A DNA stretch of 64,000 nt from Bursaphelenchus xylophilus (taxonomy: Eukaryota > Nematoda > Chromadorea > Rhabditida > Aphelenchoididae): contig CAJFCV020000003.1 of the NCBI GenBank assembly GCA_904066235.2, positions 11,780,001 through 11,844,000 on the forward strand. Direction: 5' to 3'. Made by a program: the position numbers and the translations under genes. The notes beneath the pieces are model-generated. The model was given only the letters and a program-made list of their open reading frames with translations, was not told the origin of the DNA and searched no databases. Below, one piece after another: positions 61,448-64,000 of the stretch (its first letter is position 1; each line of letters begins with the position of its first letter).

Positions 61448-63289
61448 GTAAGTGAGACAGTACTGTATATATCGCGCTGAATTATCAGTCTGTCGGGAAA
61501 ATAGTGGTGGTTGTCGCAGAAAAATGTTTCGAAAAAGTGACTAACCGTAGCAAAACGATCATGTGCGATTTCAAGGCCCGCTGTTATATTTCCGACAAAC
61601 TGATATCGCTATCGCGCGTGACGTTGTGCAGAAAAACAAAATTGCACTGTGCAAACTCATTTTTTATGGCATTCGCGGTACAAATGGGGGGTTTTCGCAG
61701 AGCGTCAGAAAAAATGCACAGTGCAAAGTTGCAGGAAATTCTTAGGACTTTATAGCTCGAGTATTTACTTATTTTTGTTTCTATAATATTATCAATCTGT
61801 CGGGAAAATAATGTGGATTCGTCGCACCTTTAAATCGTCCACCATCGCCTTGCAACGGGCTAGTCGCAGCTGAAGATTTGATGAGAAAATGCGACGAATC
61901 ATTGCAGACATTTTTCTTCGACAAATCCACATTATTTTCCCGACAGACTGATACTTTCCCTTTTTTAAACAACCATTATTTATATGTTTGCCTTTTCAGA
62001 TCCTGGCTTTCGGAAATTACAAAATGTTCGTCAACGCCCACGGCACAGAATATCACTTTCTGAGCAGTCGCGAACATCCCTATTCCTTCATGGTTCATGT
62101 GTTTTTCCTCATGAATACGATCACTCTGCTGCCGGCGGTCTACTCGTATCGATACGAGTTGATGAAAAAGTAGGTTTTTTGATGTTTGAATATCAGTCTG
62201 TCGGGAAAATAATGGGCACTCTGTCGCTTTGAAAATTCATTTTTCCGTTGTCGAGAAAATGAATCGTGCCGTGGCAAAATGAAATTGCTTTTCACTTCAG
62301 CGACGCAATTGGCGCATGACATTGTGCTCATTATTTTCCCGACAGTTTGAAACAAGGGTAAAAGAGCAGTCAGGAGGACAGAAATTGGGGACAAAAAAAT
62401 TAAAGAAGCGAGGGCAAAAACGCCCAGTACGGTCGGTCCAGATATGGCTGGGGCCGGGCTTTTGGGGCGCAGGAAATTTTCAAAACGGCAGGGTGCCCTC
62501 GACGAGGGCTAAATTTGCCACAAGCTTCATCAAAATCAGGGTGTCGTTTTTCAAAATGGCGGGCCCACACTGGTAACCACTTTGCGGGCAGCTAGAAGAG
62601 CTACGGAAATTCTTCGGGCAAATTGTGATCATTATTTTCCCGACAGACTGATGGAATTAGCAGTATCTCTTTATGTGCTACACGGTTTAAAGATTGGGGA
62701 AAATTCAGGTCCTAGGAGGGTTTATCTTGAGGTATTTTGCATGTATTAAGGCAACAATACCCGGGTAAAACTTTCGGATCTTCGTTTTTTTTTTGATTGC
62801 AAATATCTTCGCCCCGTCTCCGCAAAGCCTTCTCCGCCTAGCACGCAAGGCTTTACCAGTCTTGTAGGCATTTCCTACAACCTTTTTTTGACCCTCATAA
62901 ATCTCATTTTCAGTCCTGCCGCCGCTGAAAGTTGGTCGCCCCTTCTGCGCCGCGTCTTCATCTCCTGCGCGTTGTCCTTCATCTGCGCGACATGCGGCTG
63001 GCTGGCGGTTCATCGAGCCCTACAAAACGGCCACGAATACTATCTACAGTTTTTGCCAGACGCCTGGATTGACGAGCACAACCACACCAACTTCGTCTAC
63101 CCGGTTGACGTCGAGAACCCGGAGGGCGTGAGTTGGGTGGCGGCGTTGGTGATCGAAAGTGCATTGTGCATCGTTGGCGCTGTGTATTACGCTGCAAAGG
63201 CGTATGCATTGGTCAACCACAAGAGCCACTTCACAAGTGCCAGAACGAAAAGCATGCAGACGCAGTTTACACGGAGCATCATTGCGCAG
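61244..63289 (+). CDS. Nematode serpentine chemoreceptor 3, partial (3 exons seen)
   Basis: Three exons (204, 170 and 376 nt) join in frame into the first 250 residues of a receptor closely related to receptor 2. Exon 1 has helices 1-2 and ends NVQH like receptor 2. Exon 2 has KMFVNAHG, helix 3 and SYRYEL. Exon 3 covers helices 4-5 and QTQFTRSIIAQ, the point where receptor 2 continues into helices 6-7. A GTAAGG donor follows 63289 and the last exon must lie beyond the window, because 63290-64000 contains only repeats. TTTTCAG ends 6 bp before the ATG, a likely spliced-leader site. Exon 3 spans the region that is two exons in receptor 2. Confidence 0.9.
61485..61603. repeat. Family B1-type MITE in receptor 3 intron 1
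   Basis: TA on both sides. Left end TCAGTCTGTCGGGAAAATAG, right end TTATATTTCCGACAAACTGA; the right end is mutated. Confidence 0.75.
61792..61951. repeat. Family B1 MITE in receptor 3 intron 1
   Basis: TA on both sides. Left end TCAATCTGTCGGGAAAATAA, right end TTATTTTCCCGACAGACTGA. It ends 48 bp before the exon 2 acceptor. Two GCAC-N-GTGC words lie just upstream (61640-61730). Confidence 0.8.
62000..62169 (+). CDS. Receptor 3 exon 2
   Basis: Phase 0 start after CCTTTTCAG, phase 2 end before GTAGGT. Encodes helix 3 and SYRYE. Confidence 0.9.
62193..62350. repeat. Family B2 MITE at the start of receptor 3 intron 2
   Basis: Left end TCAGTCTGTCGGGAAAATAA after TA; interior GCTTTTCACTTCAGCGACGC. 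It lies 23 bp after the donor, at the same place and of the same subfamily as the MITE in receptor 2 intron 2. Confidence 0.8.
62351..62913. other. Remainder of receptor 3 intron 2
   Basis: Holds an unassigned GC-richer stretch (62370-62600), a lone family B right end (62628-62651), and a family K run (62812-62880). Confidence 0.5.
62914..63289 (+). CDS. Receptor 3 exon 3
   Basis: The first T completes an Asn codon. 376 nt in one exon; the receptor 2 counterpart is split by a 1.46-kb intron. Ends in phase 0 at GTAAGG. Confidence 0.88.
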
Positions 63290-63329
63290 GTAAGGAGAGT
63301 TCACCATTAGAAGGGTTGAAGTGAAATGC

Positions 63330-63890
63330 ATACATTTTCTATAAATATTGCACACATGTCGGGGATAGGCCACACTTTAATTCCTGAAAATTTTAGCTTG
63401 CGCTTTCCAGGGGCAGCTGTATTCGACTAGGTTTTCAGCTGGCGGAGAGTGTAAAATGCGGAGAGCGAGCAGAGAGGAAAACACTTTTTGGACGTATCAT
63501 TGCCAGTTTCGCGCGGAAAAAAATGAGTTTTTGTGGAATTTCATTACCTCCTACAATAGAAATATTATAAGTATGAGCCTTTTCAAACCAAAAAACAGGA
63601 AAAAATTTGGAAAGACGTGTTTTTTTTGGCCCGGCGCTTCGCAGCTTGCGCCCTGGTATCCCGACTGCGAATAAAAATAGGAAACAGCCTAAGCGCTAAA
63701 CTAAGCCTAAGTCTAGCCTGCCTAAGCCCGACATTCCTTGTAACCGGGATTGTTCGGGCGCAAGCTGCAAGACCTTCTTTTCGCTGGGGCCAGAAAAAGG
63801 AAATGTTACCAAAAATTGGCGTATTTTTCCAACGTCCGACTAAAATTTCTGGTTTGGTTTTGCATAGCGCGAGCTAGGAAAATTAACTTC
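63330..63890. repeat. Family E fragment with an inserted palindrome
   Basis: Family E words (TTTTAGCTTGCGCTTTCCAG, GCGGAGAGCGAGCAGAGAGG, GCATAGCGCGAGCTAGG) are interrupted at about 63635-63780 by inverted segments (CAGCTTGCGCCC against GGGCGCAAGCTGC) around a CCTAAG-rich core. Confidence 0.6.
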
Positions 63891-63939
63891 TTTCCGTTGA
63901 TAATCCACGAAAAAAATTCCGTTCTCCTCTTTTTGCTTA

Positions 63940-63943
<4 letters not shown>

Positions 63944-64000
<57 letters not shown>
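63944..64000. repeat. (CT)n microsatellite at the window edge
   Basis: An uninterrupted CT run of more than 50 bp reaches the end of the window and may continue beyond it. It may also mark an assembly break. Confidence 0.9.

Noticed and set aside
25199..61750. GCACAGTGC words as recombination signal sequences (CACAGTG heptamer)
   Set aside because: No nonamer at 12- or 23-bp spacing was seen, and the palindromic flanking G and C and the variable centre do not fit.

Overview
This window looks like a nematode nuclear contig. The evidence is short coding exons with TTTTCAG or TTTGCAG acceptors, three members of the nematode-specific chemoreceptor (serpentine receptor) superfamily, 5' splice acceptors placed just upstream of start codons as expected for spliced-leader trans-splicing, and AT-rich introns crowded with small inverted-repeat elements. 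I cannot name the species. All genes I can support lie on the + strand.

Layout. 1-5.5 kb: no recognisable gene; one TA-flanked MITE and a 667-bp near-perfect foldback. 5.5-22.9 kb: a complete multidomain acetyl-CoA carboxylase gene, reconstructed as 14 exons with consistent splice phases (2,273 codons from the upstream ATG, or 2,204 from the second candidate ATG). Several of its introns carry a private tandem repeat, and intron 13 holds two nested inverted-repeat elements with tRNA-like cargo. 22.9-26.3 kb: 3' flank, a six-copy tandem repeat and the first GCAC-N-GTGC elements. 26.3-30.0 kb: receptor gene 1 (3 exons, 355 aa). 30-45.5 kb: repeat-filled intergenic DNA including a foldback-like structure whose inverted arms are tandem arrays. 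45.6-52.2 kb: receptor gene 2 (5 exons, 330 aa). 52.2-61.2 kb: more nested elements, including a hAT-type MITE with a perfect 8-bp target duplication, a solo LTR, and a 1.2-kb long-TIR element whose empty site survives elsewhere in the window. 61.2-64 kb: receptor gene 3, a paralogue of gene 2, cut by the window edge.

The carboxylase makes malonyl-CoA for fatty-acid synthesis and has no obvious link with the receptors. The receptors probably sense chemicals at the surface of sensory neurons. The most unusual part is the repeat landscape. The odd palindrome GCAC-N-GTGC occurs roughly 150 times by eye between 25.2 and 61.8 kb and was not found in the first 24.9 kb. It is carried by several TIR families and built into ~200-bp arrays together with the end of a second MITE family. 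All counts and alignments were made by eye; no search was run.
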